Assembly: GCA_963930655.1 (NCBI GenBank) | Contig: OZ005604.1 | Coordinates: forward strand, 16,502,001 to 16,566,000 | DNA from: Myrica gale | Taxonomy: Eukaryota > Streptophyta > Magnoliopsida > Fagales > Myricaceae | Length of the DNA stretch: 64,000 nt | Direction of reading: 5' to 3' | Part shown: in pieces, positions 22,879 to 35,860 of the stretch | How positions within the stretch are numbered: position 1 is the stretch's first letter | Layout of the letters: each line of letters begins with the position of its first letter | The notes under the pieces: model-generated | Seen by the model: the letters and a program-made list of their open reading frames with translations, nothing else | Databases searched by the model: none | Told to the model about the DNA's origin: nothing | Program-made: the position numbers and the translations under genes

Positions 22879-24200
22879 GGAAATGAACGTAGATATTAGG
22901 ATATTTTAGCCTTCAATTATATGCCCTGTGTTTGCTAATTAAATATGAAAAAATGTCATGCTGCCTTGAGAACATTTCAAACTCGATCAAATGTAAACCG
23001 TAGGGACATAAGTAAACCTAAGGGATACAAATCCAAAACAAAAGCCACCCTGACTTAGTCAAATCAAACACACGTGATGAATAAACAACAATATGATAAA
23101 GAGGCAGCATTGCATTCTAGGAGGGACCACTTCATTAATATATGAGCAACGACAATATTCAGTTCAACCAAAGGGGGGATATATTTCAGTGGAGAATATT
23201 CAATTCAACCTAAGGGGACATATATTGGGAGGACAATATTCAATTCCTAACATTAGATGGCTCACAAATTATTCTATGACTACTTTATGGCTTCAAACAG
23301 TCTATATAAACTCACCCAACATGTTGCACAAGAATGAAAAAGCACACAAAGCCACTATCAGTCAACATGAAGACTTTTTCCTTACCATTTGAAAACCTGA
23401 CTTTGATGAGAAATCGCAAGGACGATCTGGAATCCAAAAACCTCAGTTCGGGCCTTATTTGGATATGGGGGAAAACAATGTTTGGTTTCCTTTTTCATTT
23501 TTAATTTGGGACGATGGAGAATCAAAAAAGAATTTCAAGACCTTACACGTCGAAATCGTATGAACAATAAGGTTTCGGATGCTTCCAACTGTTCTTTGAA
23601 AAGCACAAAAACTCGGTACCTCAGTAATATTAACCTCCTCAACTGATAGTGGAATTTTAGGCCACTATGGAAGAAAAGGGTTACGTGGCTAGTTTGGGAA
23701 AGAATGTGACGAAGAGGGGATGGGGACAAAGAAGATGAAATTTTTTAAATGACGTGGTAGGGAAAAAAAGGCATTTCACGTTGGGTAGCTAGTGGCATGT
23801 ACAGTGGCAGAGGAGATGCACCCAGTCAGCAATGTGGACACATGTCTTGTTATTATTGGACATTACATGGAGGGGCTTAACTAGTGAGCAATTTCCGTTA
23901 GGTTATGGACGAAAATTGGACGGGAGGACATGTATGGAAAAAGTATAAAACCACAACGATGGAGGGAAACCAGAATAAACCCTAAGAGTATTTCCAAGAA
24001 AAAGTGATACCACATGGACACATTATATTTTAACCAAATTAAATACCCGGAATAGTTAACTAGAAATACTTTTTAATATCTCAATAATATCCTATACACA
24101 CACGTAAGATAGTATTGTAATGCAAATGAGTTGTGAAGCTCAGTGCGATCTTGTCTTGATCTATTACCCCACGATTGACATTTTGTTTAAGATCTCAATT
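22879..24200. other. Upstream and terminal DNA of the Mutator remnant; no gene
   Basis: About 23130-23255 holds three loose copies of an ACAATATTCA(G/A)TTC word. The stretch at about 23740-24000 (GTGAGCAATTTCCGTTAGG, GGACATGTATGG) has the look of a MULE terminal region upstream of the transposase, but no partner arm or target duplication was found. Confidence 0.35.
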
Positions 24201-26104
24201 CGACATGTTTAAGCATTTACATTCACAAATAACCATTGGAGAAGAAGTGATTTACCCACCGTAGACCAATATTTTTGAAAAAACAGCGCTGTGAATCCAT
24301 CTGGCCCCGTTGCTTTCGATCCGCCTATGCTCTTCACAGCCTCCCATATTTCAAGGTCAGTTGGTGGTCTGCACAACTTGTTATTATCTTCAACCATGAT
24401 TACCTCAGGGAAAAAAAATTATCCAGAAGGTGAGGGAATGCCGCTGAATTGCCTGCAAACAGATTTCAGAAATACTGCTCAATGTGCAGACCAATAGCCT
24501 CTCGCCCATGGATCCATCTACCCGTACTGTCTTGTATGGCGTCAATGCAGTTTCCTAGTTGTCTATTGATGGTGGAAAAATGAAAAAAATGAGTAATGAG
24601 GTCTGGCGCCCTCAGCCATGTAAAACGCGACTTCGGTCTCCAAAACATTTTTGTTCTTCAAGTAGGCGTGCACTGATCTCCTTTTCTTTTACTGAAAGCC
24701 ACAAGTTCCTGCAGCCTGTACCATTATTCTCTTGGAGGTTATCCAGTACAATTTGAAGATTGCGTATGTTATATTGGATCTCGCCAAAGACCTCTATGTT
24801 CCATCGTCTTAAGACGTTGGCACAAAGTGTACGCTGGAGAACTAGATCCATCGTACCTCTAAGCCTCAGCAACCCCCTTTATTGTGAACATCCAATGCCC
24901 AGAACGCTTCAAAACGAAAGGGGCGGGGATTACGTCCCTTATCACCAAACGTGTCCAACAAAATAGGAGGCATGATCCGAAGCAAGCCATTCAATTCCCT
25001 GAACAGTTGCTCGTGGAAACAACCCTCTCCATTCCCCATTTGCAATGCCCCGGTCCAATATTTTCCATGATGAGCCCTATGTCTTCCTGACCATTGGACT
25101 AAGTACATGGATTGCCAGAAAAACCAAGATCCATCATGCCAGCATTCCAAAGAAACCGATTGAGATTACCCGAGCGAGATTGAGCTGGATCCCACAAGCC
25201 ACCCACCCCACTTCTCATTTTGATCCAAGATTGCATTAAATTCATCGAAGCAAACCCAGGGTCCACTGAAACTACTCCCAGTGTTCTCTAAGTCATACCG
25301 AAAACTCATCTTCTCATTCCATAAAGTGGGGCCATGCACAAAAGAGAGTAACCATGGGTGGTACGGAGGATCAGAAACTAGAATAACATTGACAAAATAA
25401 GGACTAACAGAAACTACATCTAGAGAAACGCCTTGTCTCCAGGCGACAACAAAACCCCTATTTCTTCCTCGTGGGGGAGCTTTCTTACAATCAACACAAC
25501 CCAACTAGAATATTTTATGACACAAGCCAACTGATTTCATTTCAACTAAACAAAAGAGCTCAGGGATATTTTGTCTCACCACTTCCCTGAGGTATCGCAC
25601 TGCCACTGCTCACTGAAAGCCGCGACAGTTCCAAAATAGCACTCTCATGGGGTTGGGGGTGGGGCCCGGGGGCAAGATTGGACCCGCCACCCTGGCTAGC
25701 TTGGACTATTCATCGGGCTGTGTTCCCAGTTGAAGCGAGTTGTGTGCGCCTTCCTGCTAGACTACTGCAGGGGCCCTCCCTGTTTTCCTTTCGGCTGAAT
25801 TTTTTTCTTTATCTTCCCAGTATCTGCCAATCCACGTGTGGAAGAAGACCCCGTTTTGAAAACCGGTTTGGCAAGTGGGCTTGTTAAACTGGGCCCTGTT
25901 GTGATGGATGCTGACTTCGGTGAAATAGCAAAGTTTCTTTAGGTAGCAGACATCTAAACCAATTGTACTGCATTTCTTTTAGTCTGAGTCCTCCCACTGG
26001 GCCGCATTGGTTCGGGGGTGCGACATCTCACGTTTTCTAATCACAGGCTTATGGGAACGCCCTTTACTGGAGCTGGGTTGGGCTTGAGTTGGGCTAAGCG
26101 TTCT

Positions 26105-26612
26105 AGGGTGGCATTTGTCTACTGAAATTTTGGAGAATATTTCTAAAATTTTGAGAATCTTTTGAATGTTAAAGTTTACTGGGGTTTGTAAAAAATTTGA
26201 AGCGTATGTGTAAAAGTTAGAAATTTTGTTTGGGCTCCAAAATTTTGAGACGGGTCCTGAATTTCCATGACAATCGGGCTACCCAATAAGCCCATCTGGC
26301 TGATGACGTCATCCCCTTCACCAATGTCCTCTGTAAGATGAGTATTGGCATCCTGCCCGTTGCCTGCACAGACTTTAGCAGAGAGATCATGTAATAAAAT
26401 CGAAGTAGCCGTTACCTTCTTAAAATTTGAGAGTTAGATTTTGTGGAGTTTAAAATTTTAGGGTATTAGATTTGGTGAAAAAGTGAAGAGAGAGATGATT
26501 TTTAATATTTATTATAGTGAAAAGTAATGATGCGATGAGGAGAGATTATATTATTATTTTTTATTGTATTAAAATTTTAAGAAAGATAAAATTTTAGAAT
26601 GCAAACGCAACC
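26105..26612. repeat. MITE-like AT-rich inserts in the LINE (tentative)
   Basis: GGTGGCATTTGTCTACTGAAATTTTG near 26105 resembles the complement of the end near 26612 (GGTTGCGTTTGCATTC) and also that near 26262 (GGAGCCCAAACAAAATTTC). Repeated AAAATTTTGAG words lie between. This suggests one or two small hAT-type MITEs. Ends and target duplications are not settled. Confidence 0.3.
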
Positions 26613-26792
26613 GAAGGCACCTGTGGGAATTCAAAATTTTGGTTCTCGAGGATTTGCCCACACGACAAAGCAATCTGCTGAGCATCATCAGGCAGATCTT
26701 CCAAGGTGTTAGGGTCTGGCAGTGCTTCCAAGGCACCATCAATCCATCACACCGTTCCTTCTCAGAAGTCCGTTGGTCGTGATGGGCCACTG

Positions 26793-27188
26793 TGTTGAGA
26801 TCCCACATTGCCTAGGAGAACCTAATTAGAAGACTTAATAAGAGGGCTTGGATAACTCTAACTGCAAGGCATGTCTTTTGGTCTAGAGCCCAGGTCCTCA
26901 TCAATTGGTGGCCTATGCGTCTTTCTTAGGTCGTGTGGTGGCTTGCATGAACCCATTTTCTTCGACCCTATAGATCCGGTACGGGTCAGGGTAGGCCCAA
27001 ATCCGGTGAAAACCCCCTATAGAGGCCATGTGGGAGACGCAGACGACGAAGGCGTCGGTCTTCGAAGGATGTAGGATTGTTGAGATCCCACGTTGCCTAG
27101 GAGAACCTAATTAGAAGACTTAATAAGAGGGTTTAGAAAACTCTAACTATAAGACATGTCTTTTGGTCTAGAGCCCAGGTCCTCATCA
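26793..27188. mobile_element. TRIM (terminal-repeat retrotransposon in miniature), whole, 396 bp
   Basis: Two direct terminal repeats of 111 bp (26793-26903 and 27078-27188) start TGTTGAGATCCCAC and end CTCATCA. CACTG flanks the element on both sides (26788-26792 and 27189-27193), a 5-bp target duplication. The about 174-bp centre has no coding capacity, as is usual for TRIMs; a purine-rich stretch precedes the right repeat. The repeats differ at 7 of 111 positions, about 6 percent, which at a commonly used plant rate of 1.3e-8 per site per year would be about 2-3 million years. It is inserted in ORF1 of the LINE. Confidence 0.93.
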
Positions 27189-28034
27189 CACTGGCTCACT
27201 AGTAGGCTCTCTACTGCCTTATCATGATGACACACTGGAGAATGAGCCTTCCCATCCTTTTTAGCCTGACTCTCGGAAACAACCTTCTTGCCACGTGGTT
27301 GAGGGTAGCCAGCAACAACCGTTACCACCACCAGCTGGTCGCTGGAAGATGAAGGTACCATGGTTGGAGTTGCTGATGGAAGTTGCAGTAACTCCTTCAC
27401 ACAATTACTCGAAGCCCCCATAAGTTGGTTTGGATTAAAAGTCTTGCCTGGAATCCTTGGGCTCTCCGCCTTCATCTAAGGTCGAGGTTGGTGTTTTCCT
27501 GACCTACACCCACCATGGAACAGGTAGCTTGCATATGACCCAATAATCCGCATTTATAACAAAAACCCAAGATGTATTCGTACTTAAAATGAATTCAAAT
27601 AGGATCCAGTTTATCCCAGTGCAAAAGGTAACCCGAGGGAAGAAAGACTTTTGTATCCAGGAGCACCCTGATGAGAATGAAAGGCACGCACTAGACTTAT
27701 TTATCAACATCCCCTTCAACCTCCTTAACTGTCCCAATAACATCTCCTATAAATTTTGCCATGTAACCGTTGGATCTATCCATCGAAAGTCCGTGGATTT
27801 GAACCCAAACAGGTCAGCGGTTGAGCTCTATTTCTTTCCATGACATTCCTCCAGCACAAAGACAATACCTTTGACAATCCAAGGTCATCTATCCATGACT
27901 TTCCAACGAGCATCTGATGTGCTGAACTCACACAAAACGACATTCTTAGCAAGTTCAAAGAGATTCAATTTAGGTTCAAAGGGCCAAGCTTTAATCAAGA
28001 CTCCCCTTATTTAATGTAGAGAAAACTCTCTCTC

Positions 28035-31000
28035 TGTGAAGAACGTCGAGATGCTGCAAAGTTACTGCTATAGATAGCAGAATAACAGAGCAGAAGGAAG
28101 TCTCGGGCAAGCTAATACATGTGGCTTCTATTGTAATTTTATAACAGTAGATAAGAGTTAATTGTCTTTTATGTTATAACAACTCATATTAGTTAAATCA
28201 ATTGTATATATATTGATGCACGATTTTCAGTTTCATAATGAAAATTACGAATATTCACACATTTGATATGGTATCAGAGCTCTCTTAACGCAGAATTCTC
28301 TTTTCCAATTTTCTTGCCAAACAGACACTATTTCTTTCATTCTTTCATTGTAATTTCTTGTTGCAATGTCGACTTCAGAACCTCCAATTGTTCCTACTAT
28401 TTCTCCTTCGAATCTACAAGTCTCCAAGGAAGATCATCCTTCCAATCCTCATTTTCTTCACTATGGAGAAAGTCCCGGTTCTATGCTTGTTACACAGTTA
28501 CTTCACGTCTCGGGTGAAAACTATCATACGTGGAATCGTTCGATGCTAATGGAATTGGAAGACAAAAACAAGCTCAGTTTCATTGATGGATCACTTCCTC
28601 GTCCATCGTCGACTGATCCTTTGTATCGCGCCTGGTGTCGATGCAATACCATGGTGTTTTCATGGATACTCAATGTTGTAGCTAAAGAGATTGCAGCAAG
28701 CTTCATTTACCTCACCGATGCTAAGGATGTATGAATGAAATTCGAGATCGTTTTTCTCAAGGGAACGGACATGAATTTTTCAGTTCCAGAAGCAAATTTC
28801 ATCCCTAGCTCAAGGATCTGATTCGGTTAGTGTTTATTTCACTATACTGAAAGGCATTTGGGATGAATTACAGAATTATAAGCCTATTTCGAACTGTTCT
28901 TGTGGATGTCGATGTGGTGCTTTGCGTATTGTTGCTGAAGGTCAATAATATGAGTTTGTGATGCATTTTTTAATGGGATTAAATAACTCTTTTGCTCAAG
29001 TTCGTGCTCAGATCTTGCTATCCACTCCTCAGCCTCCCATAAATAAGGTGTTTTCCTTGATTTTGCAAGAGGAACGATAGAGAGGAATCACCTCTATTCC
29101 TTTTGTTGACTCCATAGCTCTCTTGAATCGCAAATACTCTGGAGCTCCCCGACAGTTTAATCCTAGAGGTAAAGAACGAGCAAATTGTAGTCATTGTGGC
29201 AATCTTGGACACACTGTGGAGAAGTGCTACAAGTTGATAGGCTATCCTCCTGGTTATCGTACCAAGTCTAAACCTCATGGAATCGTTGCCAATGTTGCTG
29301 GTTCTACCTCTTATGGTTTTAATTACGCTGATCAACTTCTTCAACCAGTTTCAAGTCCAGTATCAGCTTCCCCTGCATCACCTTTTACTTCTGAGCAATA
29401 TCAGCAGATAATCTCTCTGATTAATTCTCAGAATTCTCAATCTATGCAGACTGAAGGACCAACAACCTCCTTTTCTAATCTGGTTCAATCTCATCACGTT
29501 TTAGGTGATAATTGTTCTTCTTATGTTCTATATTCAGCTTTATCTTTTTCTTTTTCCAAAAAATATTTCTGTCACTTGGATTCTAGACCCTGGCGCATTT
29601 GATTATATGATCAACTCTATAGATATGTTCTCTTCAGATGTTCAATCTTGTCATTCTACTGTCCAACTTCTTGATGGTCGGGCAGCCACAGTTTCTCATA
29701 TAGGAACTGTTTGCTTATCTGCTTCTTTAATTCTCAGAAATGTTCTATTTGTTCCTAGCTTCAATTTCAATTTGATTTCAGCTATTAAGTTGACATCTGA
29801 CCTTCGTTGTTGTCTTGTCTATCTCTCTGGTTATTGTTTGATTCAGGACCTTACCAACAAGAAGATGATTGGGCTGAGTAGTAAGAAAGATGGTCTCTAT
29901 GTGTTGCAGCAAAATAACATGACTATTTCTGTCCATACTTCAGTTATTGCTTCGGTTTCTTTCTATTTTGATCTCTGGCACTATCGTTTAGGACATGTGT
30001 CAGATTCTAGAATTTTAGTTTTACATAAACTTGATTCTACTATCACTTGTTCTCCTAGTTTTCATTGCACTACTTGTCCTCTTGCAAAATAGAAACGTTT
30101 ACCTTTCAATAACAGTGATAGTCTTGCTTCTAAATCTTTTGATCTCATACATTGCGATATATGAAGTCCTTTCTCTACTTCTACATCAGCTGGTCATAGA
30201 TATTTTCTAACCATTGTTGATGATTATACTCGTAGTCTTTGGGTTTTTCTTATGAAACTTAAATCAGAAACTTGTCCTCCATTACATTCTTTTCTTACCT
30301 TTGTTCATACTCAATTTCATACTACAGTCAAGTGCATTCGAACTGATAATGGGATGAAATTTATGATGCCTGATTTTTATACTAGGAAGGGTATTATACA
30401 CCAAACTAGTTGCATAGAAACCCCTCAACAACATGGTAGAGTTGAACGAAAACATCAACATCTACTTAACATAGCTCGGGCTCTTAGATTTCAGTCCAAT
30501 GTTCCTCTCTATTTCTGGGGAGATTGCATCCTCACTGCAGCCTATCTCATAAATTGAATACCTACTCATATTCTCAATAATCAATCTCCTTTTTCTGTTC
30601 TCTATGGTACTTCTCCATCTTATCTTCATCTTCGAGTTTTTGGTTCCCTTTGTTATGCTTCCACTCTTCCTAGTTCTCGTGAAAAATTTTCACCTAGAGC
30701 TCGGAGATGCATTTTTATCGCTTATCCTTTAGGCACTAAAGGTTACCGAGTTTTTTATCTTGATTCTAAGACCATATTCATTTCTCGTAATGTTGTTTTT
30801 CATGAAACTATCTTTCCATTTCATGAAAAAACCTTATTGTCTTTTCCTCCTCATTCCCATACACATTCTTCAAATCCTCCTTCTGTTGTTTTGCCTCATG
30901 TTATACTAGATTCACATTCCACTTCACCACATCTCGTTCCTCCTATTCTCACTACTACTTCTAATTCTTCTCTTAGTGTATCTGCTCCTTCACCATCACC

Positions 31001-33000
31001 TCCTATAGTTCCTCGCATATCTACTAGAACCAGAAATATACCTGCTTATTTGCATGATTTTCATCACAGGTTACTAACTTCTCTCAACCCTGCTCCGTCA
31101 TCTCAGGTTGGTTCTGTTCAAACAAGTACTTCTCATCCTTTGTCCAATTCTCTTTCATATTCTAAACTCTCTCATCTTCAACGACAATATTCTCTTTGTC
31201 TTTCCACCATATATGAACCCACATATTTTCATGAGGCTGTTGGTCATCCCCATTGGAAAGTGGCTATGGCAGTTGAGATTGCTGCTTTGGAAGCTAATCA
31301 TACCTGAGAATTAACTGATTTGCCTCTTGGAAAAACACCCATTGGTAGTAAATGGGTGTATAAATTCAAACTTCGTTTTGATGGTTCACTAGAGCGTCAT
31401 AAGGCACGCTTAGTTGCCAAAGGTTATACACAACGTGAAGGATTTGACTATTATGGAACGTTTTCTCCTATTGCAAGAATGGTTACTGTGCGTACCATTC
31501 TTGCTTTAGTTGCTATCCATGGCTGGCATCTGTCCCAACTTGATGTCAATAACGCTTTTCTTCATGATGACTTACATGAAGAGGTGTATATGTGTTTACC
31601 TCCGGTTTTACAAAACAGGGGGAGGATCAACGTGTTTGCAAGCTTCTCAAGTCCTTGTATGGCCTTAAACAAGCCTCAAGGCAGTGGTTTAGCAAGTTTT
31701 TTAATACCTTGATAGCTCATGGTTTCATTCAATCTACTTATGGTTATTCCTTGTTTACAAGGATTAATGGACAATCATTCATGGCTCTCTTGGTGTATGT
31801 AGACGACATCCTTATAGCTTATAATGACTTCAGAGCAGTTGCTGATTTAAAGGTATTCTTAGACAACAAATTCAAGTTGAAGGGTCTTGGTGTTCTCAAA
31901 TATTTTTTTGGGTATTGAGATTGCTCGGTCAGCAAAAGGAATCACACTTTGTTAGCAAAAGTATGCTCTGAAAATTTTAAGAGATAGTGGTATGTTGGGC
32001 AGCAAAGTTTCAAAATTTCCTATGGAGCAAAATCTAAAACTTAGCAGCACTGAAGGTGTGTTAATAGCAGATCCCGCTGTGTATAGAAGGTTGATTGAAA
32101 GACTCATCTATTTGACAATAACACGTTCTGATATTGCATATTCAATTCAAGTGTTAAGTCAGTTTATGGAAAAGCCACGGGACACACATCTGAAGGTAGC
32201 CATTCGGGTGTTGCAATATATCAAAGGCACACCAGGACAAGGCATCTTCTTATCTGCTGCATCTGAGATACATCTGAAGGGTTTTTCAGATTCGGATTGG
32301 GCAGGTTGTGTAGATAGTAGGAAATCAGTGACTGGTTTTTGCATATTTCTTGGTGATTCATTGATATCATGGAAGTCAAAGAAGCAAACAACAATATCTA
32401 AGTCATCGGCTGAGGCCGAATATAGATCTATGACTTCTACTATTTGTGAAGTTATGTGGTTGCTTCGGTTACTTAAAGATTTGCACATTTCTCATGATAA
32501 ATCTGCCATGTTATTTTGTGATAACCAGACAACATTACATATAGCAGCAAATTAGTGTTTCATGAGAGAACGAAACACAGAGAAATATATTGCCATATTG
32601 TGAGAGAAAAGGTGCAAGCTGGACTCATTAAGACTACACATGTTAAAACTGATACGCAGCTTGCCGATGTTTTTACGAAAGCTTTGGGCTATTATAAATT
32701 CAGCAATTTGATTAGCAAGATAGGCATTTTAAACATTTACAATGTTGTTCATCTTGAGGGGGAGTGTGAAGAACGTCAAGATGCTGCAAAGCTTACTGCT
32801 ACAGATAGCAGAATAACAGAGCAGAAGGAAGTCTCGGTCAAGTCAGTACACGTGGCTTCTATTGTAATTTTGTAACAGTAGATAAGAGTTAATTTTCTTT
32901 TCTGTTATAACAATTCATATCAGTTAAATCAATTGTATTTCAATTGATGTACGATTTTTCAGTTTCATAATGAAAATTACGAATATTCACACATTTGATA
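28035..33000 (+). mobile_element. Ty1/Copia LTR retrotransposon, full-length but broken
   Basis: LTRs of 234 bp (28035-28268) and 236 bp (32765-33000) are flanked by CTCTC on both sides (28030-28034 and 33001-33005). The primer site TGGTATCAGAGC (initiator Met-tRNA type) follows the left LTR directly at 28269, and a GAGGGGGAG polypurine tract precedes the right LTR. Internal parts in order: Copia-type gag (from about 28366) with a CCHC knuckle near 29180-29230, the pre-integrase region (about 29860-30090), integrase (30120-30560), reverse transcriptase (31320-31950) and RNase H (32260-32700). It is a fossil with about half a dozen or more breaks. LTRs differ by about 16 substitutions, near 7 percent, so roughly 2-3 million years old. 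LTRs end TG...TA, not TG...CA. It interrupts the LINE. Confidence 0.95.
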
Positions 33001-33130
33001 CTCTCTGCCACATTTTGGCCCACAAGAACTAAACCCGATGTTGCTCCGCTTCGACCGGATCTCTCCATTATGATGGGGGTTCTATACCCCAGTACAGAGC
33101 CATTGTGCGCTCAATGAGATGCTCCACCTT

Positions 33131-34903
33131 CGTAAGAGGAAATTTGCTAGTGAGTCCTAACATGCCATTAGATGGGTGACAGCGTATTAATGAACACATC
33201 CAATGATCTGTATTAAAATGACTTAAAAAATTTTAAAATTAAAGATAAAAACGTTGGATGGGGCGTTAAAACATAACGGTGAGCAAAACTCACCGTTTCA
33301 CAAAAAATACGAAGCTCAATATTTCTTCCCGCCCAGTACTGTGCTTCTTCTCCAAGCTGCTTCTTATCCGCATTCTTTCTGTTTTCCGCAAGATTCTCTT
33401 CTTCTTCCAAGAAACTGCTTCCTCCTTGGTCTCAACTCCTTGGCCGCACGCGATTTTCAGCGGATTTTGCAAAATTTCTCGTTGGTTCCTCTTTGTTCTG
33501 CAACTGTCGCGCGCAAAGGCTATGGATTTCAGCGCCTGGCCTTGCGCGGCCCTCGCGTAAGGCTCTGGGTTTCCCCTATTCTAAAATACGACAAAGAACA
33601 AAAGGGTCGTAATGAATATTATCTTCAGGTCTTTACCTTCTTCCACGTTCCAACTCCAAAGTAAGGTTTTTGCAACTTCATTGGGGGAAAATGACTTGAA
33701 GCTACATTTGCTAATATTAGCCACGTGCCCTTAGAATATATGATTGGGAGTTCAAACTTTACAGAACGGGAGAAAAAGAAACTGAGAAATTTCCACTAAC
33801 TTTTTTTCTCTGTGCCCACAAATCATATCATACATAAATCTTTTCATGTGTGATAACCAGCACACCTCAAAAGACGGGTTCCAAGAATCCAATCTTTTCG
33901 CTTTTAGCGTGATAAGGCGATTCGTGTTATTTTCGTATAAGGACTTACTTTTTTTAATATGCCAAGCTGGACCTCACTGTTTTTGCACGTTTTCCACTTA
34001 TTAAGACCTTCGGTAATTCTTTATTAGAATTGTACGATAAAATTATAAACACAACAGATACACTATTTAATGTTGTTTAAGAGATGATATTATGTATTAA
34101 AGATAATTTACGGTGGACATATTTTGCTCAATTTTTTAGGGTTTTTTTTGGTATTCTATTTGTTAGTGAGAAGCCTTTGTTGTAAGGCATTAAGATTTTG
34201 CAACTTTTAAAGAAAGAAGGACGCCATTTATTTATGCCCATAAAGGGAGAATGAGGAGGGGATTTCATGTATTAAAGAAAAATATTTATTGTTAAGTGCT
34301 AGAATTGGATTTCATATCTTATTAGGTGCCAAAAACTAGCTGTACGTTGTTGAAGTTGATTGAGGTAAGAAAAAGAGGAATCACGTGGTTGGACAGCTTA
34401 ATTTAAGGCTGTGCAATCTAACACCTTTTTTAGCTCCCCCAGCATTATTTTGGTTGCAACGTCAATGCGATTTTCTCTACCGCAAGACTTTGCACGCGAC
34501 CTTGCACGACAATTGTGGAACAGAGAATGCAGGAGATAGAGAGAGAACCAACGAGAAATTTTGCAAAATCTGCCGAAAATGGCGTGCGGCAAGGAGTTGA
34601 GGCCGAGGAGGAAGCAATTTCTTGGAAGGAGGAGATAGATTTTGCAGGAAACAGAAAGAATGCGAATAAGAAGCAGCTTGGAGAAGAAGCACAGTACTGA
34701 GCGGGAAGAAATATTCAGCTTCGTATTCTTTGTGAAACGGAGAGTTTTGCTCACCGTTATGTTTTAACGCCCCATCCAACGTTTTTATCTTTCATTTTAA
34801 ATTTTTTAAAGCCATTTTAATACAGGTCATTGGATGTGTTCATTAATACGCTGTCACCCATCCAATGACATGTTAGGATCGACTAGCAAATTTCATCTTA
34901 TGA
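33131..34903. repeat. Long inverted repeat (arms ~0.4 kb), Mutator-like or foldback element
   Basis: The arms at about 33131-33524 and 34489-34903 are inverted copies with matching blocks such as AAATTTGCTAG, GGGTGACAGCGTATTAATG and AACGTTGGATGGGGCG, and an estimated 85-90 percent identity. The centre (about 33525-34488) is AT-rich and no gene was recognised. No target duplication could be fixed at the outer borders. The Ser/Leu/Phe-rich open frames of the arms occur in both copies and are repeat artefacts. Long arms and a non-coding centre fit a non-autonomous Mutator-like or foldback element. Confidence 0.75.
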
Positions 34904-35689
34904 GGGAATCCGAGTCCTAGAAAAGGAGGAAGGGGTGAAGGAGAGAGCTAAAAAGGCCGAAACCTGGTAAACCGGCGAAGGAGGTGCTGAAGATAATATA
35001 AGAAGAAAGTTGATGCTCTGATGACTGACAAAAGAAAGGTTGTTGGGAAGCGTCGAGCACCCTGAACGACTTGACGGTGCCGACTGCGGCCGGCAAAAGC
35101 CAGAAAACCTCCAGAACATTAGGTTGACTCACCACGTATCTGTATTAAATCCTGAGAAATGGGTGACAGCCTATCTGTCACCCCATTTAATGAGGCTCTC
35201 TGTCGGCTCAGCTACAGATGCGCGTCTTTTTGTTTCCACATCAGTTGCGGTCGGACCACAATAATTTAGGTGCAACCACACTTCTGACCACTGTTGTGCG
35301 AACGAGTTTTCAGCCATTTTACAATTTTTACTTCCAAATCACTCATTTGAAATCTCAAATTCCTACATTTTAGTTTCCCACATATTTGAAGATTCCTCAA
35401 ATCCCTCAAATCTCTCTCATTTCGAAATCTCTCATATCTCACAATTTTTTAGTTTTCTTTTGAAGAGCGGAAGAAAACGCACATAGTAGGTCAATGTGTG
35501 GTCGCTAGTTCTGTCTCTGTCTCTCTGTGACCTCTCACTCGATTTACTAATATTTTTTATTTGATTTTGTTTTTCTGTTAGGTTCCGATCTTTCTTGTCA
35601 AGAAAGTGGGGATTTTGAGTTGCTATAGTGGCCACATTAACGATAAATTCTATATAATTTTTGTTTTCTTTATTCTAAAAATTACTGAT
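34904..35689. other. Unassigned stretch
   Basis: Contains a GC-richer part (34940-35260) and short TCTCAAAT/CCTCAAAT words (35340-35440). No protein family was recognised. Confidence 0.35.
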
Positions 35690-35860
35690 TGTTGGTGTCA
35701 CATTTTGGCTGCTTGGATGATTGAAAGTGAAGTACTGCATACCATACGCGCTCTTTTACAGACTCGTCGGACGTGGAAACTTCAGTGGACACCTCGGGAG
35801 GGCAATGTGTTGGCTCGTAAGCTTGCTAGATGGGCTTTCCAATTTGTACAAATGTGAGAT
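35690..35860 (+). pseudogene. LINE-type RNase H fragment
   Basis: The + strand reads LQWTPREGNVLARKLARWAF, preceded by AAWMIESEVLHTIRALL. This is the end of the RNase H (RVT_3) domain found at the 3' end of plant L1 elements and in related orphan proteins (typically W.PREGN..A..LA.WA). Only about 55 residues remain. It could instead be a domesticated single-domain RNase H-like gene remnant. Confidence 0.65.

Larger units (their letters stand above)
24205..28029 (-). mobile_element. L1-type LINE, reverse orientation, broken and with insertions
   Basis: Read on the minus strand from right to left: a gag-like ORF1 with a DUF4283-type region (about 27990-27560), a zinc knuckle GFCYKCGLLGHMQATC (27560-27510, CX2CX4HX4C) and a Ser/Pro-rich tail; then the endonuclease domain (VVAWRQGVSLDVVSVS, then GPWVCFDEFNAILDQNEKWG, 25450-25200); then the linker and RT start (EAVKSIGGSKATGPDGFTAL, about 24340-24280). 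The RT core and RNase H are missing at the left. Frames are broken in many places. A complete TRIM (26793-27188) and probably MITE-like DNA (26105-26612) lie in ORF1 and the spacer. A Copia element interrupts its 5' end at 28030, and a short stretch may continue at 33006-33130. Confidence 0.85.

Noticed and set aside
33213-34779. Ser/Phe/Leu-rich frames that look alike at both ends
   Set aside because: Copies of one repeat arm in inverted orientation, with no recognised domain.
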